Of a DNA stretch of 31,226 nt, positions 29,486 through 31,226 are shown in pieces. Below the pieces are notes generated by a model that saw nothing but the letters and a program-made list of their open reading frames with translations, was not told the DNA's origin and searched no databases. Origin of the DNA: Isohypsibius dastychi (lineage: Eukaryota > Tardigrada > Eutardigrada > Parachela > Isohypsibiidae); NCBI GenBank assembly GCA_034696485.1, contig JAQIWT010000156.1, positions 1 to 31,226 on the forward strand, in the 5' to 3' direction. The stretch's first letter is position 1. Each line of letters starts with the position of its first letter. A program made the translations under genes and the position numbers.

Positions 29486-30372
29486 ATGAAGTTGATTACG
29501 TGTTTTCTTGCACTTGTTCCCCTGTCCAAGCTGCGACAATTACTTGAAAATCAATGTGGTGAAGTTTCATTAGATGGAAGAACAGTTGGAATTTTACTTG
29601 ACCCGTTTTTGAATAATCCAAAGCCGTCAAGTGAATCGATTTTAGAAATGCCTAGGACTATGAAAGTAGTTTCTGGTGGGTGAGAATATGGATATGTCTT
29701 GGGTATTGCAACCACCGTCAGAGTCTTATTTCATCGGAAGAGGGAGAGTGTGATGTTCAGTGAAAGGGCAATTTGAAGAAGCTGTTAGCCACAATCGCGA
29801 AAATAGAAGAGATCTCTACCTCTGGTAGTTGAAAAGCTTGATTGAATTTCTGGAATTATCACTGGTCAGATTCTTAAAGAATAACTCAGGATCAATGAAT
29901 CCATCTTCTTGTCCGCTTTGTTACATCCGCCTTCGAGCCTTTAGATCATCGCCTTCAAGGAAACACCTCGTCCACTTATCGTTCTTCCGTCGCTTGACCT
30001 TGGAAAGGTATTCTTCGAGGAGACTGTGGAATAAGTGTGAGGAATCTATAACATCGGATTCAGAAGATAACTGGGTTCAAACGAAGGTTTCCGAGATCAA
30101 CAAGAACTCTCGAATCGAGATTCACGGAGGAACTTTATTCCGTAATTTCTGTGATGACTGCATTTACCGGAAAGACCTATATATTCACGAGGAACAGTCG
30201 TTGTTTCTATGACTCTAGCAATGCCTGTCTGTCAGAATTTTGGTCAGACGCTTTGATCACACCACATTTTGAGAACGTCCCAGGAAGTTGTTGCGTTGGG
30301 CCTGATGGAATGATATACATCAAAGGTCTGAAAGGTCACCTTTATCATGAAGCTGACAACTATCGTTTCTAG
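29486..30372 (+). other. unresolved possible multi-exon gene
   Basis: An ATG frame at 29486-29683 starts like a signal peptide (MKLITCFLALVPL), continues with ENQCGEVSLDGRTVGILLDP and reaches GG|GTGAGA, a good phase-2 donor. Downstream, 29829-30212 is open for 127 codons, and 30151-30372 is a Cys-containing frame (SRCFYDSSNACLSEFW, GSCCVGPDG). I could not connect these with convincing acceptors, nor assign a family; ZP-C was considered but the cysteine spacing does not fit. Confidence 0.25.
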
Positions 30373-31226
30373 TGATTGGCAAAAACAGGCTGTTGATTTT
30401 CAATACGGCTACTTAGGAATTGCGCTCTGGCGGTAAGGTTGACTTCAACTTATCAAATCCGATGAAATGAAATCTGAGTTATCCAAAGCCCGCGCGAGAA
30501 TTTTTTTGAACTTTTTTCATGGGACAATTACCGTAACTTCTTCGAAGTTTGAGAAATCATCCCTCGTCTCCCCGCATAGGGAATTCCTGTTCAAACCTCA
30601 ATTTGCTCATCCATACAACTAACTCATTACTGAAAAAATCCGGTCTTGAGATCCTCCAAAACAAATGCAGTTATGCAGCACGACGCTCCAGATTCAAATT
30701 TTATTGCTATAAATATGGCTGGGTTTGATGTTCCATCGCTTTGTTGGCTTTGTGACGATTGCAGGAATCTTCTTGATTGATTCTTCTGGGTCCCCAGCTG
30801 TCTCACAAGAGTGACGAATCTCTGTTCATCGAATCTTTTTTCTCCGAATCAACTTATTGATGGTTGGTTGCCCAACCACAAATTCACGGGACAGTAAGTT
30901 GTTCTAGATTTAAGGGCTCGATAAACCTAAACTGTGAAGCATCACAATGGCACACCTCGTTTCAAAATTTGTTTGAGCTGCCATTTCGGAGAATGGTGTC
31001 CATGAATGATTTTTCTAGCACTTATATATTGGTTACTAATCAAAACCCGAGATGGACAGAGTCAGAGATCAAATGAGAGGAAGATATGATTTTTTAAAGC
31101 CCTGGGTCGCACTTGGCTGTGAGACGCTCTGTACTGTGAAACTGCAGTCCAGTGCTGGATTTGACGCCCATCCGCCCATCCACAGATGGCCATCAGAGGG
31201 CCCTGGATGGGTACGGAAGCTGGATG
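30373..31226. other. right-end intergenic stretch
   Basis: No exon, repeat or paralogous block recognised. Confidence 0.4.

Noticed and set aside
1-31226. tRNA, rRNA, CRISPR arrays, bacterial operons
   Set aside because: No cloverleaf with a convincing B box, no regular spaced repeats and no rRNA-like segments were seen. The splice structure shows eukaryotic DNA.

Overview
This is eukaryotic nuclear DNA, most likely from an invertebrate animal. The coding signal is broken into short exons joined by small introns (many 58-63 bases) with standard splice signals. There are no bacterial operons or ribosome-binding sites, and the intergenic DNA is moderately AT-rich and full of repeats. I cannot name the species. 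The proteins are extracellular zona pellucida (ZP) domain proteins, a family that in animals forms egg coats, cuticles and other polymerised extracellular matrices.

The window is a tandem array of one ZP gene family, with all recognisable members on the + strand and at different stages of survival and decay. I label them A, B, C, D, E, F, H and G in map order. Left part (1-9.5 kb): A (1357-2824, exons 2-4) and B (5976-8955) are a duplicated pair with the layout signal peptide - ZP-N - ZP-C - linker - Sushi/CCP domain - C-terminal hydrophobic tail, so they were probably membrane-anchored. B carries a one-base deletion that stops its ZP-N reading frame. Middle part (10-21.7 kb): C (11886-13420, a clear pseudogene) and D (19414-20714, intact, 343 residues) are secreted ZP proteins without Sushi domain or anchor. 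Right part (21.7-29.5 kb): E (truncated pseudogene), F (23117-25102, intact, 339 residues), H (a fossil last exon) and G (28277-29469, a ZP-N-only relative with a Ser/Thr/Asn-rich tail).

A/B and C/D/F share one gene plan: exon 1 encodes the signal peptide, exon 2 the ZP-N half (Cys1-4), exon 3 the start of ZP-C (Cys5), exon 4 Cys6 to the end, with intron phases 0, 2, 2. The first intron of C, D and F starts with GC instead of GT, which the reading frame supports. D and F have exactly the ten cysteines expected of a ZP module.

Between genes lie the products of repeated duplication and insertion. These are a ~1.07 kb duplicated block upstream of C and D with a stretch of about 280 bases that looks identical; two degenerate purine-rich minisatellite fields downstream of A and of C; a ~0.95 kb foldback element with nested hairpins; and a 1,076-base element with terminal inverted repeats whose empty site is visible in the paralogous flank of D. 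Promoter-like blocks with a TATA box 72 bases before the ATG are preserved in C and D. No tRNA, rRNA, CRISPR array or bacterial feature was seen.

D and F are the best candidates for working genes. A is open over exons 2-4 but its first exon was not found, and G is plausible. The role of the array (egg coat, cuticle, gamete or self recognition) is inference from the family, not visible in the sequence.
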